The position numbers and the translations under genes were made by a program. Positions 15,308-22,571 of a stretch of DNA of 29,058 nt are shown here, one piece after another. The notes beneath the pieces are model-generated. The model saw only the letters and a program-made list of their open reading frames with translations, had not been told where the DNA came from and ran no database searches. The first letter of the stretch is position 1. Every line of letters starts with the position of its first letter. The stretch comes from a virus, in IMG/VR virus record IMGVR_UViG_3300042882_000265, positions 1 through 29,058 of that record; one strand, given 5' to 3'.

Positions 15308-15777
15308 AAGCAACTGAATTAAGAATAGGAAATTATATTATTTACCCAAAATATTGGAAGGATAAATCAATAAGAGTTACAGGAATAAGCATAGTAGATA
15401 GACGTGAAGACCATTCAGGAATATATGAAGAATTTTTGTATTTATTAGAAAATGACTTTTTAACTTCTGAAAATTTTGATTCTTATATTGATTATAAACA
15501 AGGAGTTATAAATCCTTTAAATGCTCAACCAATTCAAATAACAAAAGAATGGTTATTGAAATTAGGGTTTGAATATAACGATTATTACAATAATTATAAA
15601 GTTAAAGCAGGAGATTATTTTAATTCTGTTAAATGGGACGATGAAGAAAACGAATGGTGGTATAACAATGATAGTTCAGACGCAGGATGTTATTACGTTT
15701 CTTGTATTAAATACGTTCACGAATTACAAAACCTATATTTTGCTTTAAATAAAAACGAACTAAAACACGAAATATGA
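15304..15777 (+). CDS. 157-residue conserved Bacteroidota phage protein (MKA-ELRIGNY type)
   Basis: N-terminal MKATELRIGNYIIYPK and a later QPIQITKEWLLKLGFEYN, ending KYVHELQNLYFALNKNEL, are the marks of a protein common in Bacteroidota phages and prophages. The function is not known to me. It is acidic and Tyr/Asn-rich with no membrane segment. It overlaps both neighbours as ATGA-type junctions. Confidence 0.75.
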   Translation: MKATELRIGNYIIYPKYWKDKSIRVTGISIVDRREDHSGIYEEFLYLLENDFLTSENFDSYIDYKQGVINPLNAQPIQITKEWLLKLGFEYNDYYNNYKVKAGDYFNSVKWDDEENEWWYNNDSSDAGCYYVSCIKYVHELQNLYFALNKNELKHEI

Positions 15778-15956
15778 CACCTAAAGAATTAGCTATTAGC
15801 TTAACAGAAGATTTCTTCATTGGCTTAGAGATTAAAAACTATAAATTAGCGGTTAAATGCGCTATATACACAGCACACCAACGAATACAAGAAACGTTTG
15901 ACATTGAAAGAATAAAGTATTTAAAACAGGTAGTTAATGAACTTGAAAAGCTATGA
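15774..15956 (+). CDS. 60-residue helical early protein, function unknown
   Basis: MTPKELAISLTEDFFIGLEIKNY... appears fully helical, with a mix of hydrophobic and charged residues and no membrane segment. It overlaps upstream (ATGA) and downstream (ATGA with a 35-residue frame). No domain recognised. Confidence 0.62.
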   Translation: MTPKELAISLTEDFFIGLEIKNYKLAVKCAIYTAHQRIQETFDIERIKYLKQVVNELEKL

Positions 15957-16060
15957 AGTTATACTACCCGCGCCAAAAATACGAATACCGTAGGCTTTTA
16001 CGTTGGAAAAAAAGAGTAAACATTTCTAATAATTTCTATAAAAATTTTGAGTTTGATTAA
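15953..16060 (+). CDS. 35-residue basic micro-protein
   Basis: The frame MKLYYPRQKYEYRRLLRWKK... ends KNFEFD and has ten Arg or Lys in its first 21 residues. It starts in ATGA with the preceding gene, the usual junction here. Its last codons contain the -33 box of the promoter for the structured RNA. It could bind nucleic acid, or simply be a short coupled frame of no use. Confidence 0.45.
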   Translation: MKLYYPRQKYEYRRLLRWKKRVNISNNFYKNFEFD

Positions 16061-16079
16061 ATAATAATTGTTATATTTG
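16052..16079 (+). promoter_or_regulatory. Host-type promoter of the structured RNA leader
   Basis: TTTG (16052-16055), 16 bases, TATATTTG (16072-16079). It lacks the TATTC-N6-GAATA repeat seen in the promoters at 14537 and 19582, so it should escape that control. Predicted RNA start near 16085. Confidence 0.65.
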
Positions 16080-16084
16080 TGCAA

Positions 16085-16178
16085 TGGTTCCCTCTCACAA
16101 TATAGAACTTAAAGGTATTATTGACCCTTTGAATGAATGCGAGGTGAGAGGCGCAGGATTTCAAGGGGTTTTTTTATT
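16085..16178 (+). ncRNA. Structured leader or small RNA with pseudoknot and terminator
   Basis: Stem 1: CCTCTCAC (16091-16098) pairs with GTGAGAGG (16144-16151), eight perfect pairs. Stem 2: ACCCTTTGAA (16124-16133) pairs with TTCAAGGGGT (16160-16169), ten pairs with one G-T. The 5' strand of stem 2 lies inside the loop of stem 1 and its 3' strand lies outside it, so the two form an H-type pseudoknot with loops of 25, 10 and 8 nt. Stem 2 runs straight into T7 and is also an intrinsic terminator. No open frame fills it. It is either an attenuating leader for the genes from 16196 on, or an independent RNA of about 90 nt. I do not recognise the class. Confidence 0.6.
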
Positions 16179-16195
16179 TATTAAAATTTTAAAAA

Positions 16196-16408
16196 ATGAT
16201 TGAAAAAAAAGAAAAATGTGATTTAATTTATAATGGTCACAGCATTCGTGTTAATGAAAATTATGAGCAAATTAAAAATGCTATTAATAGTGGGTCTACG
16301 TTTTTAGAGCTTACACAAGATTCATTTGATTCTGATTATAATTATGCAAGAAAATACTTAGCCAATGTTAATCACATAATTGCTATTATTCCTGTTTTAT
16401 CTTATTAA
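16196..16408 (+). CDS. 70-residue protein behind the RNA leader, function unknown
   Basis: MIEKKEKCDLIYNGHSIRVNENYEQIKNAI... is a small alpha/beta protein with a hydrophobic end (HIIAIIPVLSY). Its ATG lies 20 bases after the T-tract of the structured RNA, with no other promoter visible. Its expression and that of the replication genes behind it would therefore need read-through. No domain recognised. It is too short for a ToxN-type toxin. Confidence 0.62.
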   Translation: MIEKKEKCDLIYNGHSIRVNENYEQIKNAINSGSTFLELTQDSFDSDYNYARKYLANVNHIIAIIPVLSY

Positions 16409-16409
16409 T

Positions 16410-17015
16410 ATGAGAAAGGGGTTTAAATTTTATAGAAGCTATTACGATGTAGCAGAAGAACTAAACGACAAAGATAGGTTAGCTTTTTACGATGCTTTAT
16501 TTAAAAGACAATTTACGGGGGTTGAAGTTGAATTAACGGGCTTAGCAAAGTTTGCTTATATTAGTCAAAAGCATTCAATAGACGCACAAGTTAAAGGTTA
16601 TGAGGATAAAACAAACACCCCTTTAATAGGCCCTACGCAAGGGGGTACGCAAGGGGGTGTTGAAGCCCCTTTGGTACAAGAGAAAGAGAAAGAGAAAGAA
16701 CAACTTGTTAGTGTTCCTTTTCAGGAACGTGTAAATAGTTTTTTGAATTGGTTTAACTTAGAATTTACAAAACACGAAAAACCACAAGCAAAGTTTAGAA
16801 CCTTAAATAATCAAACTGAAAGTAACCTTAAAAAACTTTTAGATAAATATACTACTCAGGAATGGAGTTACGCATTTACAAACATGATTAAAAGTGAATG
16901 GGTAATAGAAAGTAAAAACGCAACACCCGACCATTTTTTAAGACCTGCTAACTTTGAAAAATATTTAAACCAACCTAAACAAGAAGAAGAAACTTTTAAA
17001 GCAGCATGGCAATGA
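16410..17015 (+). CDS. DUF6291-like replication protein, candidate helicase loader or initiator
   Basis: A 201-residue protein. The N-terminal part (GFKFYRSYYDVAEELNDKDRLAFYDALF...) matches the DUF6291 pattern common at the head of Bacteroidota phage replication modules. A low-complexity linker (Gly/Gln, then Glu/Lys) leads to a C-terminal helical part (about 105-201) like phage replisome organiser or helicase-loader ends. The ATG at 16410 is preferred to an in-frame 16380, because the preceding gene ends at 16408. The helicase gene follows at once. Confidence 0.72.
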   Translation: MRKGFKFYRSYYDVAEELNDKDRLAFYDALFKRQFTGVEVELTGLAKFAYISQKHSIDAQVKGYEDKTNTPLIGPTQGGTQGGVEAPLVQEKEKEKEQLVSVPFQERVNSFLNWFNLEFTKHEKPQAKFRTLNNQTESNLKKLLDKYTTQEWSYAFTNMIKSEWVIESKNATPDHFLRPANFEKYLNQPKQEEETFKAAWQ

Positions 17016-18022
17016 ATGGATTTAAGATAACTGAGCAAGGCGATATAGTAGATAAAATTTATAAATATCGCGATAACTACCACAAAAAAGGTAAATATTT
17101 AGGTTGGGAGCAATTTGATAAACATTATTCAATGAGTTTAGGAAATTGTACCGACTGGACAGGTTACCCAATGAGTGGTAAAACACAAGTTTTAATGGAG
17201 CTTTTAGTAAACACTTCAAAGTTTTACGGATGGAAACATTTAGTATATTTTCCTGATGTAGGGAATAACGTTGAAATAGTAGCGGATTTAATTCATAAAA
17301 AGACTGGAAAAAGTTTCAATCCTAATTTAGAAAATGTAATAAACGATACTGAAATTACATACGCTATGGAGTGGGTATTTAGACATTTTAAAATTGTTAC
17401 ACGTTCTGAGGTTAAAGGAAATTTAAGCCCTATTGATTTTTGGGAATGGGCAATCAAAATTAAAGACGATGAAGAGTTACATACAGCATCTATTGATAGT
17501 TGGAAAGATTTAAGTCATAACTACGAAAAACACGGAGGTTATGCTCAATATTTAGAATATGTTTTACCTTTAAGGAATCATTTAGCAGAAGAAAACAATT
17601 TACATTTTCATACTATTATACACCCAAAATTAACTGAAAAAGAAAACGGAAAAAGACCCGCTCCTGGTCCTTACGATTTAAAAGGTGGTAGTGAATGGTT
17701 TAATAGTGGTAAATGTATGATAACGGTTCATAGAGAAGATATATTAAGTAATGAGGCTGTAATTTATTTCAACAAAATTAAACCACGTTCTATTGGAGAA
17801 GTAGGAAGTATTAAATTATATTTTGACAAAGAGCGTTTAACATACTATTATCAGGATGCAGAAAATAATAATTACTCTAAACACTATGCAAGTGAGCAAA
17901 GAAATGTAATTTCAAACAGCTTTCCAACTAAGCAACTACCAAAACAAGAACCCGACATAGTAAACGGAAAAGAAATAATACCATTTAGCGAAAAGATGCG
18001 AATAAAAAACGTACCATTTTAA
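17006..18022 (+). CDS. Replicative DNA helicase, Twinkle/DnaB-like RecA ATPase
   Basis: A 338-residue protein without a primase domain. The Walker A motif GYPMSGKT lies at 53-60. A Walker B-like IDSWKDL has Asp164. HFHTIIHPKL (about 202-211) resembles the HPRK motif of Twinkle and T7 gp4-type helicases, and the later KGGSEWFNSGKCMITVHRE matches their sensor and arginine-finger area. It should unwind DNA at the phage fork. An ATG at 17012 in ATGA overlap with the preceding gene is an equally good start (336 residues). No phage primase or polymerase is seen, so the host must supply these. Confidence 0.8.
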   Translation: MAMNGFKITEQGDIVDKIYKYRDNYHKKGKYLGWEQFDKHYSMSLGNCTDWTGYPMSGKTQVLMELLVNTSKFYGWKHLVYFPDVGNNVEIVADLIHKKTGKSFNPNLENVINDTEITYAMEWVFRHFKIVTRSEVKGNLSPIDFWEWAIKIKDDEELHTASIDSWKDLSHNYEKHGGYAQYLEYVLPLRNHLAEENNLHFHTIIHPKLTEKENGKRPAPGPYDLKGGSEWFNSGKCMITVHREDILSNEAVIYFNKIKPRSIGEVGSIKLYFDKERLTYYYQDAENNNYSKHYASEQRNVISNSFPTKQLPKQEPDIVNGKEIIPFSEKMRIKNVPF

Positions 18023-18070
18023 CTAACATATAAAAACTTTTATTTTACTTTAAACTAATTAAACTAAAAC

Positions 18071-18364
18071 ATGGATGAACTAAACTTAATTTCAGCAAGT
18101 GTTAAGCTGAATAACGTTTTCTTAAAGTTAAAACTATCACTTGAAGAAATACAAGAAAAACACGGAAACAGAAGCGATTTAATTAATTCTATGGAGCGAA
18201 CTATAATAGACTTAATGGAAGTTAAAGCAACTTATTTAACCTTAGAAAAAGAGTTTCGTTCTGCTGTTTCAAGTCAATACAGATTAGAACACCAAAACAT
18301 GGATTTAAAATTTAGAATCAAAGATTTAGAATCGCAATTAAAATTTAAAAACGTTGAGTTATGA
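18071..18364 (+). CDS. 97-residue coiled-coil protein, function unknown
   Basis: Almost entirely helical, with heptad patterns (LKLSLEEIQEK, MERTIIDLMEVKATYLTLEKEF, DLKFRIKDLESQL). The leader AATTAAACTAAAAC resembles early promoter leaders, and TACTTTAA about 20 bases further up is a weak -7 match, so a minor promoter may lie here. It ends in ATGA with the HNH gene. Confidence 0.65.
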   Translation: MDELNLISASVKLNNVFLKLKLSLEEIQEKHGNRSDLINSMERTIIDLMEVKATYLTLEKEFRSAVSSQYRLEHQNMDLKFRIKDLESQLKFKNVEL

Positions 18365-18801
18365 CTAGATTAGAAAGATGCGAGTTATTGATTAAAAGAG
18401 GATATACTTATGATTGTGAAACTGGATTAGTTTATAATCGATTTGGAAGAGTTATTTCAAGAAAAGTAAATGGTTATACTAAAATAGCAATTTTATTGAA
18501 TAATATTCAATTTGATTTATACGCTCACCATTTTGCATGGTATTGGGTTAATAAAGAATGTGTACTTGAATTGGACCACATTAATAGAATAAAAACAGAC
18601 AATAGAATATGTAATTTAAGGTCTGTTAGTAGTCAACAAAACAAATGGAATATGAATGCAAAAGGATGTGATTTTTATAAAAATAAATGGAGAGCAAGAA
18701 TTAAAGCAAATAATAAAGAAATTCATTTAGGTACATTCAATACTGAAGAAGAAGCACACAAAGCATATTTAGCAGCAAAAAAAATATATCACGTAATATG
18801 A
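18361..18801 (+). CDS. HNH endonuclease with C-terminal AP2-like DNA-binding domain
   Basis: A 146-residue protein. HHFAWYWV (56-63), LDHINRIKTDNRICNLR (71-87) and SSQQN carry the HNH residues His57, Asp72-His73 and Asn86. The C-terminal part (about 104-141, KNKWRARIKANNKEIHLGTF...) is an AP2-like module. This pairing is typical of selfish homing endonucleases in phages. It sits between the coiled-coil gene and ninG with ATGA overlaps on both sides, so it fits the operon without breaking a gene. It is more A+T-rich than its neighbours by eye, which suggests recent arrival. Confidence 0.85.
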   Translation: MTRLERCELLIKRGYTYDCETGLVYNRFGRVISRKVNGYTKIAILLNNIQFDLYAHHFAWYWVNKECVLELDHINRIKTDNRICNLRSVSSQQNKWNMNAKGCDFYKNKWRARIKANNKEIHLGTFNTEEEAHKAYLAAKKIYHVI

Positions 18802-19322
18802 GATGCCGCCATTGTAAAACTAAGTTTGAGCCTATACGCTTTAACATGAAGTATTGTTTAGAACCTGACTGCGTACGTGTTTGGGTAGAATCTGAAAAGG
18901 CGAAACAATGGAAAAAGACGAAAGCAAAAGCGAAGTTGGACTTAATGACTTTATCAGATTACCTTAAATTAGCCCAAATAACGTTTAACAAGTACATAAA
19001 CATACGTGATAAAGGTAAACTATGTATAAGTTGTCAAAAACCTATTACAGGGCGTGTAAACGCTTCGCATTTTTGGAATGCAAATAATCATTACAACGTT
19101 CGATTTAATGAAGATAACGTTCATAGCTCCTGCATTACGTGCAACCAGTTTTTGTCTGGTAATCTTTTGGAGTACAGAACGCGATTAATTGAAAAGATAG
19201 GGGAGCAAAGATTTAATATTTTAGAATCAGAAAGTAAGAAAACACGAAAATTTACTATTGAAGAACTAAAAGAAATAATAAAAGAGTATAAATTAAAAAT
19301 CAAACAATATGAAACCAACTAA
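18798..19322 (+). CDS. ninG: NinG/Rap-like recombination protein
   Basis: A 174-residue protein. An N-terminal zinc finger (Cys3, Cys6, Cys20, Cys25) and a basic linker come first. The HNH-like core has CISC (76-79), NASHF (89-92), HYNVRFNEDNVHSSCITCN with Cys112 and Cys115, and LLEYRTRLIEKIG, closely matching lambda NinG (Rap). That is a structure-specific nuclease stimulating Red-dependent recombination and resolving branched DNA. The nearby ERF and YqaJ genes make a full recombination set. It overlaps the next gene by 14 bases. Confidence 0.87.
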   Translation: MRCRHCKTKFEPIRFNMKYCLEPDCVRVWVESEKAKQWKKTKAKAKLDLMTLSDYLKLAQITFNKYINIRDKGKLCISCQKPITGRVNASHFWNANNHYNVRFNEDNVHSSCITCNQFLSGNLLEYRTRLIEKIGEQRFNILESESKKTRKFTIEELKEIIKEYKLKIKQYETN

Positions 19323-19563
19323 AGAAATGGAAAAGAAACTACTAGCATTGTGCGGAGTGTTACCTGTACTCGCTGATTTTATCGAAGATTTAAACATGGA
19401 ACACGTTTTTACAAAAAACATTAAACGAAAAGCTAATTTGTTACTTGAAGAAATCAGAAAGACGGATGATGGAATTTTAAAACATACAACGATCGAAAGC
19501 CAAACACAACAGATAGACATTCAAATTGCATTTAGACAATGGGTTCAAGAAAATTTTAATTAA
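19309..19563 (+). CDS. 84-residue conserved phage protein, function unknown
   Basis: MKPTKEMEKKLLALCGVLPVLADFIEDLN..., a helical acidic protein ending IAFRQWVQENFN. This style recurs in recombination modules of Bacteroidota phages, with no known function that I can state. It overlaps ninG by 14 bases, and it is the last gene before the operator promoter at 19582. Confidence 0.68.
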   Translation: MKPTKEMEKKLLALCGVLPVLADFIEDLNMEHVFTKNIKRKANLLLEEIRKTDDGILKHTTIESQTQQIDIQIAFRQWVQENFN

Positions 19564-19581
19564 AAAAAAGTTAAAAAGGTA

Positions 19582-19624
19582 TTGTTATTCAATAAAGAAT
19601 AGTTATATTTGTCAAACAATTAAA
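19582..19624 (+). promoter_or_regulatory. Early promoter with inverted-repeat operator, copy 2
   Basis: TTG (19582-19584), 19 bases, TATATTTG (19604-19611). The inverted repeat TATTC-AATAAA-GAATA (19586-19601) sits at the same offset as in the promoter at 14537, and AACAATTAAA (19615-19624) begins three bases after the -7 box. It drives the ERF recombination operon. Confidence 0.85.
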
Positions 19625-19633
19625 TTATACGTT

Positions 19634-20167
19634 ATGAAAAAGCTATTAGAAATTCAGGCAGAATTAAAATGCCCAAAGGGAAGCCTTAACAAGTTCGGTA
19701 ATTATAAGTATCGTAGTGCAGAACAGATTTTAGAATCAGTAAAACCATTGCTACATAAACACGAAGCAATATTAACTTTAACTGATGATATTACTCAAGT
19801 AGGAAACAAGCTATTTTTAAACGCAACTGCAACTCTTTATTTTAAAGAAGGTATTGAAATATCAGTAAACGGATTTGCAGAACTTGGAGAACATAAAGGA
19901 ATGTCAAGTGAACAATGTACCGGCACGGCTTCGAGTTACGCTCGTAAATACGCTTTGAATGGTTTGTTTTTAATTGATGAAACGGAAAGCGACCCCGATT
20001 CAAAAGACAACACAAAGACGGAAGCGAAAAAACCTGCAATAGATAACGCACGTTTTGAAAAAGCTATCGAATCAATTAGGAATAGTGAATTTAGCGTAGA
20101 ACAATTACAAGCTAAATTTGAATTAACTGAGTTACAAAGCAAAGCATTGTTGTTAATAAACCAATAG
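19634..20167 (+). CDS. erf: ERF-family single-strand annealing protein
   Basis: A 177-residue protein with the ERF core: FGNYKYRSAEQILESVKPLL (21-40), a DDITQVGNKLFLNATATLYF region, GEHKGMSSEQCTG and SSYARKYALNGLFLIDE (100-116). The C-terminus is a short acidic helical tail. ERF proteins anneal complementary single strands in phage recombination, here probably with the YqaJ-like exonuclease two genes on. The ATG at 19634, ten bases after the conserved leader, is chosen. The frame is open back to 19526, but that part lies upstream of the promoter. Confidence 0.9.
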   Translation: MKKLLEIQAELKCPKGSLNKFGNYKYRSAEQILESVKPLLHKHEAILTLTDDITQVGNKLFLNATATLYFKEGIEISVNGFAELGEHKGMSSEQCTGTASSYARKYALNGLFLIDETESDPDSKDNTKTEAKKPAIDNARFEKAIESIRNSEFSVEQLQAKFELTELQSKALLLINQ

Positions 20168-20169
20168 TT

Positions 20170-20592
20170 ATGAGAAAAATAAATCACAATAAAACGACTG
20201 AATGGATGTTAACACTTAAAGAAATTCAGGAGATATTGGAAAATAATAATTTAACAAAAATCACTACATTAATTAGAAGCAAGTTAAAAGCAAACGAATG
20301 GCACGGGTTTTTAATTAATAATAAAATAATTGTAAAAGAAAATGGTTTTTATAGATGGAATGAAAAAACACCTGTATCATTTAAAATAATAGAAAAATAT
20401 AGGAGAATTCAACACGAAAAAAACAAAACAAAAAAACTAATAGCAAATAAAAAATATAATATGCCTCAATCACCACTACCACCACCGCCAAAAGTTACAA
20501 AAACACGAACGCCAAAAGTTAAAGTTCAAGTTAGTACCAAGCAAAAAAGTGAATTAGGGCTTATTCGTTCATTTTTTAAATGGTTATGGTAA
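20170..20592 (+). CDS. 140-residue basic protein with Pro-rich linker, function unknown
   Basis: The N-terminal helical part (about 1-75) contains LTLKEIQEILENNNL, which could be a small winged-helix or HTH-like fold. Then comes a very basic Lys-rich stretch, a Pro run (LPPPPK), another basic stretch, and an aromatic end (LGLIRSFFKWLW) suited to binding a partner. It lies between ERF and the exonuclease and may link them or bind DNA. This is inference from layout only. Confidence 0.65.
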   Translation: MRKINHNKTTEWMLTLKEIQEILENNNLTKITTLIRSKLKANEWHGFLINNKIIVKENGFYRWNEKTPVSFKIIEKYRRIQHEKNKTKKLIANKKYNMPQSPLPPPPKVTKTRTPKVKVQVSTKQKSELGLIRSFFKWLW

Positions 20593-21263
20593 TGAAAATT
20601 CGAGCTTCACAATTAGGAAAAATTATGACTTCGCCCAAAACCAAAGGGGAAGTTTTATCTAAGACTTGTAAAACTTACATTCAAGAATTAGCAATCGAAC
20701 ATAAATACGGAATCCGTAAAGAGTTCTGGAGTAGATATACCGACAAAGGCAACGAATGCGAAGAAGAAGCTATTGAACTTGTTAACGATGTTTTAGAATT
20801 AGGGTTTATCTTTAAAAATGACGAGAATTTAAACAACGATTGGATTACAGGAACGCCAGACGTAAACACGAATGAAATTTTACTCGATGTGAAGACGTCT
20901 TTTGATGCAACTACTTTTCCATTTTTCGAAGAGGATATTCCAAACAAGGATTACTATTTTCAGCTGCAAGGGTATTTATGGTTAACAGGCAAAACGGAAG
21001 CGTTATTGTGTTACTGCTTAGTCAATACACCTTTTCAGATAGTAGAGGATGAGGTTAGGCGTGAACATTGGAAGCAAAACCTAATAGATGAAAGTTTGGA
21101 TTTAAGAGACTTTGTACAGAAGAAACATAACTTTGACCATATACCAAAAGAAAAGCGCGTAAAAGTCTTTAAAATAGCAAAAGACGAAGAAATAATCGAA
21201 AAGATTAAACAACGAGTTGAAGAATGCAGAGAGTATTACAACAATTTAATAGAAAATTTATGA
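20592..21263 (+). CDS. YqaJ/lambda-exonuclease-like recombination nuclease
   Basis: A 223-residue protein with the PD-(D/E)XK exonuclease pattern. RASQLGKIMT (4-13) is the usual start of YqaJ proteins. Then come DKGNECEEEAI, ITGTPD (Asp90), LLDVKTS (97-103, with Asp99 and Lys101) and YYFQLQGYLWLTG. It should resect DNA ends to feed the ERF annealase. Three in-frame ATGs lie close together (20580, 20586, 20592). I use 20592, which gives a TAATG junction with the preceding stop. Confidence 0.82.
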   Translation: MKIRASQLGKIMTSPKTKGEVLSKTCKTYIQELAIEHKYGIRKEFWSRYTDKGNECEEEAIELVNDVLELGFIFKNDENLNNDWITGTPDVNTNEILLDVKTSFDATTFPFFEEDIPNKDYYFQLQGYLWLTGKTEALLCYCLVNTPFQIVEDEVRREHWKQNLIDESLDLRDFVQKKHNFDHIPKEKRVKVFKIAKDEEIIEKIKQRVEECREYYNNLIENL

Positions 21264-21445
21264 ATCAAGAATTAAAATTAATGGGTTACTATATAAACGT
21301 GACTAGAACAGATCAAGTAGTACAAATCAAAGATTTACAACGTAGTAAGGTTTGGTATGAAGTAATAAGACAGCATGACTCAAACACGATTAAAGAGTTT
21401 TGTTGCACTATTGAAAGATTTAATAACCTGTATATTCCTAGATAA
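21260..21445 (+). CDS. 61-residue protein, function unknown
   Basis: MNQELKLMGYYINVTRTDQ..., a small beta-rich protein with two adjacent Cys (EFCCTIERF). It starts in ATGA with the nuclease gene and ends in TAATG with a 31-residue frame. The longer frame from 21224 would sit inside the nuclease gene and is not needed. Confidence 0.6.
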   Translation: MNQELKLMGYYINVTRTDQVVQIKDLQRSKVWYEVIRQHDSNTIKEFCCTIERFNNLYIPR

Positions 21446-21540
21446 TGAGTAAAACAAGCGTAAAAAGTAAAATCGAAATACTAAAGGCATGGATTGAAAG
21501 TATAAACCCAAAATCAATATATGAAAGACAGCATCGTTGA
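21445..21540 (+). CDS. 31-residue micro-protein
   Basis: MSKTSVKSKIEILKAWIESI..., a basic amphipathic helix. It starts in TAATG with the preceding gene, and the next gene starts 20 bases before its end. The tight junctions are the only evidence. It may act mainly to couple translation. Confidence 0.4.
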   Translation: MSKTSVKSKIEILKAWIESINPKSIYERQHR

Positions 21541-21706
21541 ATCAGTAATTAGTAAGTTTCAGGATCGTTCAAACGTAGGTGTACAGAAATACGGAACAAC
21601 ACTAGACAGAAACGATTTAACACACTTAGAATGGATAAACCACGCCCAAGAGGAAGCTATGGATTTCATTCTATATTTAGAAAAACTAAAACAAATAAAT
21701 AAGTAA
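21521..21706 (+). CDS. 61-residue MazG-like conserved phage protein
   Basis: Text GVQKYGTTLDRNDLTHLEWINHAQEEAMDFILYLEKL is typical of short phage proteins of the all-alpha NTP pyrophosphohydrolase (MazG-like) type. The HAQEEAMD helix resembles their metal-binding E-x-x-D pattern. A role in clearing unusual nucleotides or controlling pools is possible. At 61 residues it is a minimal form and may have lost activity. Confidence 0.6.
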   Translation: MKDSIVESVISKFQDRSNVGVQKYGTTLDRNDLTHLEWINHAQEEAMDFILYLEKLKQINK

Positions 21707-21708
21707 AC

Positions 21709-21939
21709 ATGGAAAAAAGAGACAACAGCGGTGCATTGTTCACAAACGACAAAAGAGAAAAAGAAACGCACCCACACTACCAAGGAAAAGCAACTATTAA
21801 CGGAGTTGACTATTACGTATCTGCATGGGTAAAAGACGGAGCAAAAGGAAAATTTCAAAGTTTAAGTTTTAAACCAGTTCAAGAAACAGCGAAACAACCC
21901 CAAAAGAGCGGATTTGATGACTTTTTAAGTAACCTATGA
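21709..21939 (+). CDS. 76-residue small beta-rich protein, function unknown
   Basis: MEKRDNSGALFTNDKREKETHPHYQGKATING..., then YYVSAWVKDG and FQSLSFKPV, a pattern found in many small phage proteins of unknown function. It ends with an acidic SGFDDFLSNL tail that could bind a partner. It overlaps the HTH gene as ATGA, two bases after the MazG-like gene. Confidence 0.62.
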   Translation: MEKRDNSGALFTNDKREKETHPHYQGKATINGVDYYVSAWVKDGAKGKFQSLSFKPVQETAKQPQKSGFDDFLSNL

Positions 21940-22139
21940 TAGAAAGTAAGATACTAAGCAACGTAAACGATGTAACGCGAAATTTGATTAATAGTTATAT
22001 ACATAAACACGGAATAACATTAAACGCATTTTCAAAGTTAGTAGGAGTAAACCAAGCTATCTTATTTAAATTTGTGAACTACAAAAAAAATGTAAGCACA
22101 AAAACGATTGAAAAGGTAGGTAAATTCTTTAATCAGTAA
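21936..22139 (+). CDS. Cro/CI-like HTH transcription regulator
   Basis: A 67-residue protein with one XRE-type helix-turn-helix: ITLNAFSKLVGVNQAILFKFVN (27-48) followed by KNVSTKTIEKVGKFF. There is no dimer or protease domain beyond it, so it is Cro-sized. It is followed by a strong terminator and then the promoter at 22182. I infer that it may bind the TATTC-N6-GAATA repeats at 14541 and 19586, and perhaps the half site at 22185. An inverted repeat of that size fits a dimer of such a protein. Confidence 0.75.
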   Translation: MIESKILSNVNDVTRNLINSYIHKHGITLNAFSKLVGVNQAILFKFVNYKKNVSTKTIEKVGKFFNQ

Positions 22140-22146
22140 ACAACAG

Positions 22147-22175
22147 AGCAGGACGTAAAAAATCCTGCTTTTTTT
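22147..22175 (+). terminator. Intrinsic terminator after the HTH gene
   Basis: AGCAGGA (22147-22153), nine-base loop, TCCTGCT (22163-22169), then seven T in all (22169-22175). It ends the recombination-regulator operon just before the next promoter. Confidence 0.93.
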
Positions 22176-22181
22176 ATTAAA

Positions 22182-22217
22182 TGTTATTCTTTTTATTATA
22201 TTTGTCAAACAATTAAA
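22182..22217 (+). promoter_or_regulatory. Early/middle promoter with operator half site, copy 3
   Basis: The -7 box TATATTTG is at 22197-22204 and the leader AACAATTAAA at 22208-22217, as in copy 2. Upstream lies GTTATTC (22183-22189), the left half of the operator, but no GAATA. The distance to the -7 box is six bases shorter, and no proper TTG is present at -33. It therefore looks like a family member altered by a short deletion. It heads the operon with the sigma-like gene. Confidence 0.68.
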
Positions 22218-22227
22218 CTTAAAAATT

Positions 22228-22563
22228 ATGAAAGATTTATTTTACAGCTGCGAAGAGTGTGACGGTTGGGGATTCGTAACCATTGATTTAAACGATACTC
22301 ATATCCCTTATGAACAAGACGCTATCGATTATGAGTGTATGTCATGTAGTGGCAAAGGAAAAGTTCTACATGAAGACGAATATCAAATGAAACTAGACGG
22401 AGTTAACGAAATGATTGAGGGAATGGAAACACGGATTGAAGGACTTTCAAGAATAGTAATGAAAGCTAAAAACCCTGACCCATACGTTGAGCGTTTAAAA
22501 ACTTTGTCCTGTGGTTTATACCGATTAAAAAACTATAAAATAAAATTGCTTAATTTAGCATAA
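22228..22563 (+). CDS. Zinc-ribbon protein with two DnaJ-type CxxCxGxG motifs
   Basis: A 111-residue protein. CEECDGWG (Cys8, Cys11) and CMSCSGKG (Cys37, Cys40) make one four-Cys zinc site as in the DnaJ central domain, but there is no J domain. Residues about 45-111 form a helical hairpin-like segment. It is the first gene after the promoter at 22182. Such small zinc proteins often bind nucleic acid or a host protein; the role is unknown. Confidence 0.68.
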   Translation: MKDLFYSCEECDGWGFVTIDLNDTHIPYEQDAIDYECMSCSGKGKVLHEDEYQMKLDGVNEMIEGMETRIEGLSRIVMKAKNPDPYVERLKTLSCGLYRLKNYKIKLLNLA

Positions 22564-22571
22564 AAAAAAGC

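Noticed and set aside
16085-16408. Type III toxin-antitoxin (pseudoknot RNA plus toxin)
   Set aside because: The RNA is not a tandem repeat, and the 70-residue protein is too short for ToxN-type toxins with no matching motif. Kept only as a structured leader.
19526-19633. Longer start for the ERF protein
   Set aside because: It runs through the promoter and operator at 19582-19624 and overlaps the previous gene; ERF proteins start near MKKLLEIQ.
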